Positions 17,774 to 28,004 are shown, counted from the first letter of the stretch. The stretch is DNA of 64,000 nucleotides from Xenorhabdus nematophila ATCC 19061 (GCF_000252955.1 NC_014228.1:1874005-1938004); one strand, 5' to 3'. Program-made: numbers and translations. Notes: generated from the letters alone by a model not told the origin.

Positions 17774-18777
17774 TCAAGAAAAATTAATTGCAAATTGCTC
17801 ACCATAACCTTCCAATAGCGTATTTAGCTCATACTCCATGGTATCCTGAGTCCAGGTGATAAAACGTCGCCAGTGATATTTGGCTTGTTTCCAGACGATT
17901 TCAATCAGATTCAGTTCTGGGCTGTAGGCAGGAAGATAAAGTAAAAGCATATTGTGTTCTCGTCACCCGCGATTTCTGATTTTTTCCTCTATCCCATGGT
18001 GGATACGCGCATTATCGAGCACTAAAAATGTCAGGCGGTTGTCTCCTTGTTGGGCGACCTGCTCTAAAAAATCAATCACATCCGCTCGCCTGATACTGCC
18101 TGACGTTGTTTGGTAAAACAGCGTGTTGTCCGGGTAATTTAACGCGCCCAGAACTGACCTTCTGTTATGGTCTTGAGGCTCAGTCTCATGGGGCTTACCT
18201 CGTGGACTCCATCCATATTGCACCGGCGGAGACGCGGCAAAACCGGCCTCATCAAAATAAACCAGACGGTAATGGCCTAACTGTGCTCCGGCCTTAATTT
18301 TGTTCAGCAAGGCGGATTTTTTAGCAAACTCTGTTCCGTTACGCTTTTTTTAAGCGACAGGCGGGGTCGTTTATAGGGGAGTCCCTGCTTTTTCAGGGTA
18401 TTCGCCAGCGTTTCAAGCGTACAGGGCAGAGCACCCTGCTTTGCCTCAACGCACTGAGCTATTCGGGCTAGCGTCAGAGACGCTGCGCTGGCAGCTTCGA
18501 CCGCAGTGGCAATCATTTCAGGCGTCATGGCGAGATACCGACCTCCGGTATGACCCCCTAATAATCCCGCTATCCCTGAATTGTGCCATGTGTGAACCCA
18601 GTTGTAGATAACCCGAAGACAGCATCCTATCTCAGCGGTGATCTGGGACGGCTTGACTCCTCTGGCAAGTATGAGCAAACCCGTTCCTCGCGTACGGACG
18701 TCCCGGTGTGGGTGATTCAAAGCAAGTGGTTGCAATGTCATTCGTTCAGGCTCAGAAAGGATTATCTTCGATTTCAT
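17774..18777 (-). pseudogene. IS630-family transposase (third type), decayed
   Basis: N-terminal frame 18304-18777 (MKSKIILSEPERMTLQPLAL, with helix-turn-helix VKPSQITAEIGCCLRVIYNW) ends near a run of Ts and shifts to frame 17963-18310, which contains LVYFDEAGFAASPPVQYGW and FLVLDNARIHHG. A TGA at 17963-17965 interrupts the same frame before the last part, LLLYLPAYSPELNLIEIVWK, ending at 17774. Catalytic residues are present in pieces. One frameshift (which could be programmed) and one nonsense codon make this copy inactive. The terminal repeats are not resolved. Confidence 0.85.
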
Positions 18778-18792
18778 AAGAATAGGTGGAAA

Positions 18793-18816
18793 ATCGGGTT
18801 ATCGGGTTATCGGGTT
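18793..18816 (+). repeat. Short tandem repeat ATCGGGTT x3
   Basis: Three exact 8-base units ATCGGGTT occur back to back, just upstream of the decayed IS630 transposase start. Confidence 0.8.
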
Positions 18817-19172
18817 ATCAATGATAACAATAATGCAGATAATTTATCTCATTAACTTAATTATAATAATTGGTATATCCAGAGAAATAAATCATATGTT
18901 CTGGCCTGGATGGTAATTATACAGTGAAATAGGGTATATTAGTTATTTCAACGTTCATTGCTATGTGAAGTCACTAGCCTAAAAACGTAGTATTATCAGC
19001 TAATAATTAGAAAAAAATTAACTGCAGTACTTAAATTACTTGTTGTGTTGATTCAGAAACCGGCCCGGTTTTATCCATGCCGGCAACTGAAATATTCTGA
19101 CATATCGTCACTCTGTCCACTCAGGCCGGAGGCCGTCTTCGTTATCGCAGAGGAAGAAATTCAGGCAAGACT
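18817..19172. other. Intergenic, no gene seen
   Basis: This AT-rich sequence lies between the decayed IS630 and the end of the cold-shock gene. No open reading frame with recognisable content is seen. An imperfect G/C-rich palindrome (GGCCGGAGGCCGTC, near 19122-19136) lies about 40 bases beyond the csp stop codon and may belong to its 3' untranslated region. Confidence 0.5.
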
Positions 19173-19388
19173 TTACGCTGTGGGTACAACGTTTGCCGCC
19201 GCCGGGCCTTTGGCACCGTTCTCAATGGTGAACTCGACCTTCTGGCCTTCGGACAAAGTGCGGTAATCGTTGCTCTGAATAGCAGAGAAGTGTACGAACA
19301 CATCTTTGCTCCCATCAGAAGGAGAGATAAAACCAAAACCTTTATCCGCATTAAACCATTTTACTAAACCAGTCATTTTATTAGACAT
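19173..19388 (-). CDS. Cold shock domain protein (CspA/CspE family)
   Basis: This 71-residue OB-fold single-stranded nucleic-acid chaperone is cytosolic. RNP1 is visible as KGFGFISP and RNP2 as DVFVHFSAI. The start [17 protein letters not shown] and the end [12 protein letters not shown] are standard. Members melt RNA secondary structure and antiterminate transcription. AGGAAA lies just upstream of ATG 19388. A leader of unknown length follows further upstream. It is an apparently intact gene isolated among IS elements. I cannot decide which csp paralogue it is. Confidence 0.95.
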   Translation of the reverse strand: MSNKMTGLVKWFNADKGFGFISPSDGSKDVFVHFSAIQSNDYRTLSEGQKVEFTIENGAKGPAAANVVPTA

Positions 19389-19641
19389 GTGATATTTCCT
19401 TTAATTGAGCCTTTTTAGGCGAACATGGCCTGTTTTACAGAAACTACTTAGCGCTTAATGGAGGAACTCAAAAAGAAGGGATATCTGGGATAACGCCTGA
19501 GGATGAGAACTGCTTTAATAAACTGCTTTGTATGAGGTCTGTCTTTCAAACCGACGCGGCATTAGAGCATGACCTCAAATATTAAGCAAGTTATATTTTA
19601 GCCATGCCATCATAAAAAACAGAACACTAAGGAATTTAGTC
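19389..19641. other. Leader/intergenic region of csp
   Basis: This 253-base stretch lies upstream of csp on the minus strand and upstream of a phage J relic on the plus strand. It probably contains the csp promoter and 5' untranslated region. No coding sequence is recognised. Confidence 0.4.
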
Positions 19642-19848
19642 ATGGTATTGGGCGGTCGCATTAGTGTCGTGGACGGACGCAATATCAGACTGGACAGGGT
19701 ATCTTCGACGAAAGCCGGGGATCGGTTAATTCTGAATCTGCCATCAGGTAAGGTGCAAGGGCGGACGATTCAGGCCGTCAACGGGAAAGTGGTCACGGGT
19801 ATTAAAGAAGGTGAGGACGGCGTCAGGGCGCGAGCATACTTTGATTAA
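19642..19848 (+). pseudogene. Relic of a phage protein J gene
   Basis: Residues GGRISVVDGRNIRLDRVS, then AGDRLILNLPSGKVQGRTIQ, match the gpJ encoded at 9484-13062, which reads GGRISFAEGRKITLDRVA and VGDRLIINLPDGKSEARTVQ. Only about 55 of roughly 1190 residues remain, with an IS relic starting four bases downstream. It diverges from the nearby J gene, so it is a trace of another prophage or a diverged duplicate. Confidence 0.85.
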
Positions 19849-19851
19849 CAT

Positions 19852-20756
19852 TCAGCCAAAGAAAACTTTGGCGCGGTAATCATCACACCCGCTGGCTTTT
19901 TTAAGCTTATTTCTTTGGCTCGGTGCCTCACAAGCACATTGCCTGACCATGTTCAAAACCAGACGCCGGAATAACGCCAGATTCTCAATGGCCCCCTCTA
20001 AAACAATCCGGGAATCATCTTCTTTAAAAACGACATCAAGAATAGAGTGCTGGCTATTTTCAATTCGCCAATGTTGACGAATATAATACCCAAGGGATTT
20101 ATGCCGGGGTGAAAGAGAACTCACATAATACGACGTATCCACTGTCCCTTTGCCATTTTGTGTTCGATGGCGTTCAACTGCAATAATGCTACGGATCGTT
20201 GGCCACCGCTCGGCCATTTCAGGGGAGAATTTCGGTTTTATTTCTCTTCACCGACACAACCACATGCGCTTTCTTTTCACTGATTTTTTCCAGCGTCTCA
20301 CGCTGGCAATGTAGGGCATCAAGGGTCACGATACTGCCTTTTAGATTAAGGACATCCAGCATCTGGCGGACGGTACTGATTTCTCCGTTTTTGGTCGCAG
20401 TCGCTTTCTGGCTTAACACCAATCCTGCCTCGGTATCATAGGCAGTGACCAGTTGGACGGCATTTTTCTTGTCATTACGATAGGCGCGTCGCAGGACTTT
20501 TCCATCAAAAGCGATAACCGGTTTGTTCCCCAATGCACGCTGCTCATTAACCCAGTTGAGTAAGGCTTCCAGCAGGGAATCCAGCGCGATAGCCCGCAAT
20601 ATTCTCGCCATGGTATGCCGGTGGGGTATTCCATTGAGGAAGGGGCGATAGGTTTTCAGCCACTTAATTTTTGCCCGGCCATAAGTCTCAATATCCTGCC
20701 AGCCTTCGGCACCCGCCATAATGGCACTGACGACAAGGAAAATCACATCAATCAGA
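19852..20756 (-). pseudogene. ISAs1-family transposase relic (second type)
   Basis: The upstream piece (20219-20756 and beyond the frame) shows LIDVIFLVVSAIMAGAEGWQ, KPVIAFDGKVLRRAYRNDKK and GSIVTLDALHCQRETLEKIS. The downstream piece 19852-20217 shows YYVSSLSPRHKSLGYYIRQH, then WRIENSQHSILDVVFKEDDS. The two are in different frames, and a segment between NKTEILP and MAERWPTIRSI appears deleted. The N-terminus is cut by the IS66 end at 20757. The long apparent ORF reaching 21004 runs into IS66 and is not real beyond this point. Confidence 0.88.
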
Positions 20757-20825
20757 GTAAGCGGCTCATTTAGACCGTCTATCGGTATTCCCCTGATTCG
20801 GGGAAAATAATGTCCATCATTTATA

Positions 20826-21473
20826 ATGGACACTATCGCTATGAAATATCGGACATTGCTCCTCGACGCACTGCGCTTACATATTGATGAACACCTATCC
20901 AGACTCGATGTTGGCCGTCGGCTTGGGATCCCCAAAAGCACCATCTGCGCTCTCTTTGTTCGCTTCAAAAAGCTGGGAATGAGCTGGCCGCTGCCTGATA
21001 ACATGACCGCCGATAAGCTCGAATCGCAACTTTACCCCGCGCGTCCCCATGCCGTCAGGCTTGATATCCCTGCGCCGGTTTTAGCGGATGAACCCGTTGT
21101 ACGCAAGCGGTCACGCCGCCCAAATTTTCCACTTGCGTTTAAAATCGCCCTGGCCGAAAAATCACTGCAACCTGGCGCCAATGTCGCACAACTGGCGCGT
21201 GAACACGGCATCAACGACAACCTGTTGTTTAACTGGCGTCACCTTTATAAACGCGGACTTCTGTATCCCCGGGAGGACCGTTCATTGCTCCTGCCCGTTA
21301 CCCTGTCTGAAATCACTGTGCCTGTTAAACTGCCGATCCCCGCTATGCAGCAACCCGCAGACAGGGAGCCTTGCTGTGAACTGGCGCTTCCCTCCGGCAT
21401 ACTGCGCATCCGGGGTGAACTGACTCCTGAACTGCTGCGTATGTTGATCAATGAAATGAAGGCGGGTGGATAA
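20826..21473 (+). CDS. tnpA: IS66 TnpA, with an extra IstA-like N-terminal domain
   Basis: This 215-residue protein includes the standard IS66 TnpA helix-turn-helix in its second half (PNFPLAFKIALAEKSLQPGA, VAQLAREHGINDNLLFNWRH). Its first ~70 residues (LDVGRRLGIPKSTICALFVR, then LGMSWPLPDNMTADKLESQL) resemble instead the DNA-binding N-terminus of IS21-type IstA, including the SWPLP turn. TnpA alone is usually about 90-140 aa. The protein therefore looks like a fusion of two DNA-binding modules. The start could be 20826 or 20841 (MKYRTLL). The stop overlaps the tnpB start (TAATGA region). Confidence 0.85.
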   Translation: MDTIAMKYRTLLLDALRLHIDEHLSRLDVGRRLGIPKSTICALFVRFKKLGMSWPLPDNMTADKLESQLYPARPHAVRLDIPAPVLADEPVVRKRSRRPNFPLAFKIALAEKSLQPGANVAQLAREHGINDNLLFNWRHLYKRGLLYPREDRSLLLPVTLSEITVPVKLPIPAMQQPADREPCCELALPSGILRIRGELTPELLRMLINEMKAGG

Positions 21474-21820
21474 TGAGCATATTGCCAGCAGGCACGCGTA
21501 TCTGGATCGTGGCAGGGGTCACTGATATGCGCAACGGGTTCAACGGTCTGGCCTCAAAGGTGCAAAACGCACTGAAAGATAATCCGTTCTCCGGGCAGGT
21601 CTTCATCTTCCGCGGTCGCCGGGGTGATATGCTTAAGGTACTGTGGGCTGATGCCGATGGGGTGTGCCTGTTTACCAAACGGCTTGAGCGTGGACGCTTC
21701 GTCTGGCCGGTGACCCGTGAGGGTAAAGTCCATCTGACTCCCGCCCAACTGTCCATGCTGCTTGAAGGCATAAACTGGAAACACCCGCAGCGGATGGAAC
21801 GATCTGGTCTACGGATATAA
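21473..21820 (+). CDS. tnpB: IS66 TnpB
   Basis: This is a 115-residue IS66 Orf2 protein. The family signature GVTDMRNGFNGLASKVQ is followed by SGQVFIFRGRRGDMLKVLWA and DGVCLFTKRLERGRFVWP. It starts within the overlap with tnpA, suggesting translational coupling. It is required for IS66 transposition, with unknown mechanism. It is intact. Confidence 0.94.
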   Translation: MSILPAGTRIWIVAGVTDMRNGFNGLASKVQNALKDNPFSGQVFIFRGRRGDMLKVLWADADGVCLFTKRLERGRFVWPVTREGKVHLTPAQLSMLLEGINWKHPQRMERSGLRI

Positions 21821-21839
21821 CTTGCTGTAAAGTGAGGGA

Positions 21840-23411
21840 ATGGAGACCCCATTCCCTGATGATATCGCCCAGCTGAAAGGGCTGCTGCGTGAGCAGATGG
21901 CGGCTAACAAGATACTGGCAGGAAACAATCGCCTGCTGTCTCAGCGGGTGGCCTCTTATGCCAGCGAAATTACCCGACTGAAAGCCCGGGTAGTAAAACT
22001 GCAACGTATGCAGTTCGGCCAGAGTTCAGAAAAAATACGGCAGAAGGCTGAACGACAGATACGCGAAGTGCAGGCGCACATCAGTCACCTTCAGGAAGAA
22101 ATGGTCGACATCCAGGGTAAACAACCCGACCCGGCACTGCCTCCTGCGCTGCGGCAGTCCTCGTCACGAAAACCGTTACCCGCCACCCTGCCCCGCGAAA
22201 TACAGTTGCTCCTGCCGGCAGAAAAAAACTGCCCTGAATGTGGCGGGGAACTGCATGCGCTGGGTTGCGATATCTCAGAACAACTCGGGATCATCAGCAG
22301 CGCTTTTAAAGTTATCGAAACACAACGCCCCAAGCTGGCCTGCGGTCGGTGTGACGGTATAGTCCAGTCTCCCATGCCGTCCAAACCCATTGAACGCAGT
22401 TATGCCGGCCCTGGACTGCTGGCACGGATCGTGACCGCAAAGTTCGCAGAGCATATGCCGCTGTACCGTCAGTCGGAGATATATAACCGGCAGGGCGTGG
22501 CGTTAAGCCGTGCCACACTGGGTCGCTGGTCCGGGGCAGTGAGTGAACTTCTTGAACTCCTGTACGATGTGTTACGCCAGTATGTTCTGATGCCGGGCAA
22601 AGTCCATGGCGATGATATCCCCGTACCCGTTCAGGCACCAGGCAACGGTAAAACCCGGACCGGACGCCTGTGGGTGTACGTCCGCGATGACAGAAATGCA
22701 GGCTCGGTCATGCCGCCGGCAGTGTGGTTCGCGTACTCAGCAGATCGCAAAGGCGTTCACCCGCAACAGCATCTGGCAGGCTACAGCGGCGTACTCCAAG
22801 CAGATGCTTACGGCGGGTACCGGGCGTTGTATGAAACAGGGAATATCACTGAGGCCGCCTGCATGGCGCATGCCCGACGTAAAATCCATGACGTTCACGT
22901 TCGTTCGCCAACAGCAATAACGACGGAAGCCCAGAAGCGGATAGGTGAGTTATATGCCATAGAAGCAGAAATCCGGGGCAGCCCGGCAGAAGAACGGCTG
23001 GCATTAAGAAAAGCGCGCAGCGCTCCGCTGATGCAGTTGTTGTTCGACGGGATACAGCAGCAGAGGGCAACGTTGTCGCGGCACTCAGAGACAGCGAAGG
23101 CGTTCGCCTACATGCTGAAGTTATGGGACAGTCTGAACGAGTACTGCCGTAACGGCTGGGTGGAGATCGACAATAATATCGCGGAAAACGCCCTGCGTTG
23201 CGTCGCTGTTGGGCGAAAAAACTGGTTGTTCGCGGGTTCTGACAGCGGAGGTGAGCGGGCGGCCATCCTGTACTCATTAATCGGCTCCTGTCGTCTTAAT
23301 GGTGTAGAACCGGAGGCGTGGTTGCGGTACACCATCAGCCATATAGCTGACTGGCCATCAAACAAGGTACATGAGCTGCTTCCCTGGAAACTCAACCTTA
23401 CCAACATCTAA
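21840..23411 (+). CDS. tnpC: IS66 transposase TnpC
   Basis: This is a 523-residue DDE transposase. Order of parts: N-terminal leucine-zipper-like coiled coil (residues about 5-95), zinc-finger segment with [12 protein letters not shown] and [16 protein letters not shown] core with [40 protein letters not shown] and [20 protein letters not shown]. It ends WKLNLTNI. It is full length and intact, so the element may be mobile. Confidence 0.95.
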   Translation: METPFPDDIAQLKGLLREQMAANKILAGNNRLLSQRVASYASEITRLKARVVKLQRMQFGQSSEKIRQKAERQIREVQAHISHLQEEMVDIQGKQPDPALPPALRQSSSRKPLPATLPREIQLLLPAEKNCPECGGELHALGCDISEQLGIISSAFKVIETQRPKLACGRCDGIVQSPMPSKPIERSYAGPGLLARIVTAKFAEHMPLYRQSEIYNRQGVALSRATLGRWSGAVSELLELLYDVLRQYVLMPGKVHGDDIPVPVQAPGNGKTRTGRLWVYVRDDRNAGSVMPPAVWFAYSADRKGVHPQQHLAGYSGVLQADAYGGYRALYETGNITEAACMAHARRKIHDVHVRSPTAITTEAQKRIGELYAIEAEIRGSPAEERLALRKARSAPLMQLLFDGIQQQRATLSRHSETAKAFAYMLKLWDSLNEYCRNGWVEIDNNIAENALRCVAVGRKNWLFAGSDSGGERAAILYSLIGSCRLNGVEPEAWLRYTISHIADWPSNKVHELLPWKLNLTNI

Positions 23412-23519
23412 TCGTCAATACGGTTCAAATGAGCCGCTTACTAATAATTCCCACAGAACGCAATAAAAAATATTGTTTCAATTGCATACTGTTTTAATTG
23501 GTTATATTAATGAAAATAA

Positions 23520-23545
23520 TTAACCCGCAGAAAGTTGCGGGTTAA
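23520..23545 (-). terminator. Terminator of the LecA-like gene
   Basis: TTAACCCGCA (23520-23529) and TGCGGGTTAA (23536-23545) form a perfect 10-bp stem with a 6-base loop. It lies 14 bases beyond the stop codon of the lectin gene on the minus strand and is followed there by AT-rich sequence. Confidence 0.75.
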
Positions 23546-23558
23546 AAAGAATAAATAT

Positions 23559-23936
23559 TTATATTATTTCCTCAAGGTAATCTGGATCATATCGGGATTC
23601 TATTTTTATAACGACGTGAAATTCGCCCGAATTATCACCAAAAGATCCTGGTTTATCATTGAATAAAAGTATTAGCTCTCCATCCACAGGAACCGTTTTA
23701 TGAAGCACACCATTTCCTATTCCGTAGGTTTTATTACCGATTTTAGCAATGAGTGTGTCGTTTAGCGTCGGTTTTTTAGGTAAAGTACCTTGAGGTGCTG
23801 CCCAGTAGTTGTCTGGATACCCATATTTCACCCATCCCTTAGCAACAATAGATATAACATCTCCCGCCTTTAGGATAAGCCCTGTGGGTTGACCTTGTTC
23901 AAGTCTAGCAGGAACAGTTCCAGACCAATCGTACAT
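23559..23936 (-). CDS. PA-IL (LecA)-type galactophilic lectin
   Basis: This 125-residue homologue of Pseudomonas LecA is a tetrameric calcium-dependent galactose-binding lectin. YDWSGTVPARLEQGQPTGLI, KAGDVISIVAKGWVKYG and LLFNDKPGSFGDNSGEFHVV line up with LecA's WKGEV, GDVITIVAAGWASYG and YNDVPGTYGNNSGSFSV. The calcium-site Asp of NDxPG and the second Asn are kept, while LecA Thr104 is Ser and Asn107 is Asp. The start at 23936 was chosen because GGAGG lies 8-9 bases upstream; the in-frame ATG at 23954 overlaps that site. There is no signal peptide, as in LecA. Related lectins occur in Photorhabdus. It is preceded by a relic of a small ORF and followed by a strong terminator. Confidence 0.92.
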   Translation of the reverse strand: MYDWSGTVPARLEQGQPTGLILKAGDVISIVAKGWVKYGYPDNYWAAPQGTLPKKPTLNDTLIAKIGNKTYGIGNGVLHKTVPVDGELILLFNDKPGSFGDNSGEFHVVIKIESRYDPDYLEEII

Positions 23937-23953
23937 AGTATTACCTCCAATCA

Positions 23954-24099
23954 TTATATTTTGAAAGTGACTTTTATCAGTCTATGAAGGCGGGCTGCTT
24001 CTCCGCCTGTGAACATCAATAAAATAGGTTCATCAATACTGGAGAGAACTTCTGATTAGGATGGCACGGAACGACTGATAGGACATCCATAAAATCCAT
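23954..24099 (-). pseudogene. Frameshifted small ORF upstream of the lectin gene
   Basis: ATG at 24099 reads MDFMDVLSVVPCHPN; another frame then continues SEVLSSIDEPILLMFTGGEA and ends TFKI at 23954-23956, 17 bases before the lectin ATG. Put together it parallels the intact 58-codon ORF at 54311-54487 (MDFINVLFVILWHSNSED, then DGQLLLMFTDKN). The shared 16-mer GTGAACATCAATAAAA (plus strand, 24009-24024) lies in both. Function is unknown. Confidence 0.6.
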
Positions 24100-24350
24100 T
24101 CACATTGCTGATAAAACTTGGCAAAGATGCGTTCTCTTTGTCTTTTAACTCCTTGATATTCTCAATAACCCCCAATGGAGGAAGCTAGCTATATAGGCAC
24201 ATACGGGATTATCCCATATGTTAAAGAGGCTGCCCTATAGTGTTCCCATTCTCACCTTAAAATCTATCTCAATCTTTCCTATCTAAGCAGTGTAAAATCT
24301 ATTGTTATGTACCATATTGAGTGCGTTTTTTGTTTGTACATATATGTGTA
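24100..24350. other. Intergenic, nothing recognised
   Basis: 251 bases of AT-rich sequence between the small ORF relic and an IS630 relic. No gene or clear repeat is seen. Confidence 0.5.
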
Positions 24351-25122
24351 TATACCAATCTAACCTGAAGATGCAGGTTTTAAAATCTGAAAATGGTCAG
24401 TCAGTCGGGTCGTGAGTTCTTTCGCTTTTTCTGGCAACATGACATGGAAAAAGTGACGCAGGGTTTCACGAAACGTCTGCGCATCCGGAAAATAGACATT
24501 GTTACGCACTGGCTCATTCATATACTTCCACAATCGCTCTATCGGATTGAGATTTGGGCTGTCAGGCGGCAGGTAATGCAATTCAATATTACGCCCATAC
24601 GCAATATCTTTCACGCATTCAGCCCGGGGGTAACCCGCATTATCCAGAATAATAGGGCTTTTTTGCGAAAGCGGGTCAGTTTCCCGGCGCGCGCCGACGA
24701 AATACGCGATGTTTTCGGCATTGATACCCGGGTCTTCCCGGAGCACGGTGTCTTCAATGCGGTGTAAATTCAGGCATCAGATTGGCCGTCAGATAATCAA
24801 TCAGTTCAGCGGGGTGTTCGGCAGAGAGATGGCTTTCAGAGCCGCCATTTTCCGGGGGAGTTTTTCCTGAGCGAGGAAATCTTTTAGGTGACGGCTGACC
24901 GTACTGTCATGAATACGCAAGGCGCGGGCAATCCTCTGAGCTGTCCAGCCTTCATGAGCCAGAAGCCCGGCCTTGATGCGGTCACAGACCCGACTGTCAC
25001 GCGTTGTATTGTGCATCAATTCGGGGGGCATTTTTGGTCTGGGGTCAGATGAATTTTCAGGGTGGCAAGCATGATTTGGTTTGGATAAGAAATCAAGCAT
25101 CTTCAATGGCGATTGGTATATA
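24351..25122 (-). mobile_element. IS630-family relic (fourth type)
   Basis: Both ends carry TATACCAATC (24351-24360 and, inverted, 25111-25120), bounded by TA-rich flanks. The 772-bp length is shorter than a full element, in line with an internal deletion in the transposase. Confidence 0.8.
24360..25106 (-). pseudogene. IS630-family transposase relic
   Basis: The N-terminal piece 24801-25106 carries a helix-turn-helix (AGLLAHEGWTAQRIARALRI, DSTVSRHLKDFL). The C-terminal piece 24360-24746 carries SPIILDNAGYPRAECVKDIA (second Asp) and YLPPDSPNLNPIERLWKYMN (Glu). The segment holding the first catalytic Asp is missing between them, so the element is dead. Confidence 0.85.
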
Positions 25123-25345
25123 TATGAATTATTTAAGGTTTATTATTGTATTATACATTTGTTTTTATTGGTTTATTTTTTACTTAGATGTATTTTCAGA
25201 AAATAATCCTTATATTTAATTCAATTACTCTGGAATGGTGACATTTTTAGCTCTCTCCTTGGCATGTTCGCAATGCAACAAGGGAAATAGATTCGAGAGT
25301 CAGAAATAAACCTGTTAATTCACTTTTACGTAATGAGCAAGGTAT
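25123..25345. other. Intergenic upstream of the methyltransferase
   Basis: AT-rich; it probably holds the methyltransferase promoter. No gene is recognised. Confidence 0.4.
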
Positions 25346-26137
25346 ATGTCTTCAAAAGAATGTTCTGATCTTTCATCGGTCGAAGAAAAAAATAACTCCC
25401 CAAAATTCAACCCCGCAACATTTGATATGTATGCTGAACTTTATGAAAAAATGTTCTCCTGGCCGTACCGTAAAGAATTAGAACTTCCAACCTTAGAAAG
25501 GCTGCTGGGTAATTTATCTGGTTTGAAAGTGCTAGACTTTGGGTGTGGCCCTGGCGCAACGTCGCGCTGGTTGAGAGAGCGGGGAGCAGAATACATTATT
25601 GGTTATGACATTTCCGAAGGTATGCTTAATTATGCCCGCCGGCGTGAGGAACAAGATCAGCCCAGAATTCATTATATTTCAGATATTAATGAAAAGTATA
25701 ATGAGTATTTCGATATCGTTTTTGCCGTTTATGTAATGCCCTGTGCAACTAACCGCGAGGACTTACTGATGATGAGCAAAACCATGTCTAGGGTGTTGAA
25801 GCCGGGCGGGCGGCTGATTACATTGCCTATCCACCCTGATTTCAATGCAGAACCAGAATATTATCGCCCTTTTGGCCTTCGCCTGATTGAAGAAAGGCAA
25901 CGTGCGGACGGTAATCCAATTCGGCTTCATATCTGTCAATCTCCTTACGATGTATATATACAGATATACTATTGGTCGCGTCAGACACTGGAAAATATGT
26001 TACATCTGGCCGGTTTTCAGACTGTGAACTGGAAACCGTTATATGTGCCGGCCAACACTCTGCTATCCCCTCTTTCCCTCTACGCTCAATGGCCGCATGC
26101 TGCCATTATTGAATGTATTAAGGGAAAAGCATGTTAG
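25346..26137 (+). CDS. Class I SAM-dependent methyltransferase
   Basis: This is a 263-residue protein with the Methyltransf_11/25 fold. Motif I is visible as KVLDFGCGPGATSRWL (about residues 60-75), an acidic loop as IGYDISEGMLNYARRR, motif II in YFDIVFAVYVMP and motif III as RVLKPGGRLITLP. The C-terminal half (FRPFGLRLIEERQ-like, YIQIYYWSRQTLENMLHLAG) resembles small-molecule methyltransferases that act on secondary metabolites. It lies 1.9 kb upstream of xtpS on the same strand, with recombinase and ampC relics between, so no operon link is shown. The predicted xtpS product needs no methyl group, so the substrate is unknown. Confidence 0.9.
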   Translation: MSSKECSDLSSVEEKNNSPKFNPATFDMYAELYEKMFSWPYRKELELPTLERLLGNLSGLKVLDFGCGPGATSRWLRERGAEYIIGYDISEGMLNYARRREEQDQPRIHYISDINEKYNEYFDIVFAVYVMPCATNREDLLMMSKTMSRVLKPGGRLITLPIHPDFNAEPEYYRPFGLRLIEERQRADGNPIRLHICQSPYDVYIQIYYWSRQTLENMLHLAGFQTVNWKPLYVPANTLLSPLSLYAQWPHAAIIECIKGKAC

Positions 26138-26204
26138 CCATTTTTTGCCAGCTCACCGATCTCCCTATTGAACCTAATTATATTTTTGTTGTTACCGGAT
26201 AGCT

Positions 26205-27027
<823 letters not shown>

Positions 27028-27443
27028 TTTATTTAAAAAATAAACAAGCAATATAATTTCAATATAAGTTATTTATTTGAGATATTAAATGCAAATTATA
27101 TATGTATTAGGTTATTGTTTTCTTTAAAAAAGTAACAAGTGAATTTATTTTTATATGAAATAATATTATCAAGGCATTAAATATAATTAACGTTTACATT
27201 AGTTGTATAATTTGATTATTATAAAACTATATGTAATCAGGTTGGCTGATGATTCTTGCGTATATAAATATACACAAATTAATATAACCAATAATAAGTA
27301 ATTTCTTATAGTAAATCTGTTTCCTATTGGAATGCAGTCAGGCTCATTTTGCAGAGAACTATCAAAGTAAATTTCATGTTAATTGATGATTGGGAGGTTT
27401 GGTTTATTTACGTAACTATTTAATTTATAATTAAATAGTTTAC
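27028..27443. other. AT-rich intergenic region
   Basis: About 420 bases of very AT-rich DNA between the ampC relic and the ERIC element. No gene is recognised. Confidence 0.5.
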
Positions 27444-27570
27444 TATACCCAATGGATTTCAAGATGCAGTGCGGCGGCAAGGGAATGAACCCCCAAGAGC
27501 ATAGCTAACTATGTGACTGGGGTGAGTGAGCGCAGCCAACAAAGCTGCAACTTGAAAGACGACGGGTATA
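27444..27570 (+). repeat. ERIC element (127 bp)
   Basis: The 127-bp imperfect palindrome begins TATACCC and ends GGGTATA. It contains GAATGAACCCCCAAGAGC and TATGTGACTGGGGTGAG, matching the two conserved arms from which the ERIC1R and ERIC2 primers were designed. Length equals the canonical enterobacterial repetitive intergenic consensus. It lies 430 bases upstream of xtpS. Confidence 0.92.
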
Positions 27571-27872
27571 ACAATATTAATTTCATATGGACAAAATACA
27601 GCAGGAATTTAGTACTCATGTCAGTGAATGTATTCAATTCAACAAATCCATTTTTATTCAGTTATGGAGTTCAGTGCCGGCAGACGGTCAATAAGTAATT
27701 GCACAAAATCAACGGTGCTTATTAAGAAATAGGGACAAAAATGGAATATCTTTCTCCAGTTCACTATGTGAATTGTTTATTCCGTTATCAGAAAAATATT
27801 TATCTAAAAATTGTTAATTAAGCGGCTGTTAACAGGACTATTACATCAATAAATAAGAGAAAGTGTTGTCCG
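27571..27872. other. Upstream region of xtpS
   Basis: About 300 bases of AT-rich leader between the ERIC element and a small ORF overlapping xtpS. The xtpS promoter is probably here, but no convincing -35/-10 pair stands out. Confidence 0.4.
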
Positions 27873-28004
27873 GTGATCTTAATTGATGCTTGGCGCGATA
27901 CCTATTTCTTTGCAGAAAGAAATGGGGGCAAAACATTTGTGATGGCTGTTGAGAGTGAAATTTTTCAAATAACTAAGAGATTCGTTGAGGTAATAAGTAA
28001 ATGA
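27873..28004 (+). CDS. Possible 43-codon ORF overlapping the xtpS start
   Basis: From GTG 27873 the frame reads VILIDAWRDTYFFAERNGGK, then continues to FQITKRFVEVISK and stops at TGA 28002-28004, so its stop overlaps the xtpS ATG (AATGA). No ATG occurs before the internal Met at residue 24. A purine-rich GAGAAAG lies about 15 bases upstream. It could be a translated leader coupling translation into xtpS, or the 3' end of a decayed gene. I do not recognise it. Confidence 0.35.
   Translation: MILIDAWRDTYFFAERNGGKTFVMAVESEIFQITKRFVEVISK

Larger units (their letters stand above)
20757..23441 (+). mobile_element. IS66-family element
   Basis: The ends GTAAGCGGCTCATTT (20757 onward and, inverted, ending 23441) bound three genes in the order tnpA, tnpB, tnpC. 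The expected 8-bp target duplication is not found (CAATCAGA versus TAATAATT). Only the left flank is ISAs1 transposase sequence, so DNA next to this element has been deleted or rearranged. Confidence 0.92.

Noticed and set aside
18793..18816. Tandem ATCGGGTT units as a possible CRISPR or iteron array
   Set aside because: Only three 8-base units without spacers and without a replication or cas gene nearby.
20757..21004. N-terminal extension of the ISAs1 transposase ORF
   Set aside because: This part is antisense to the IS66 left end and tnpA; the true similarity begins at the IS66 border.
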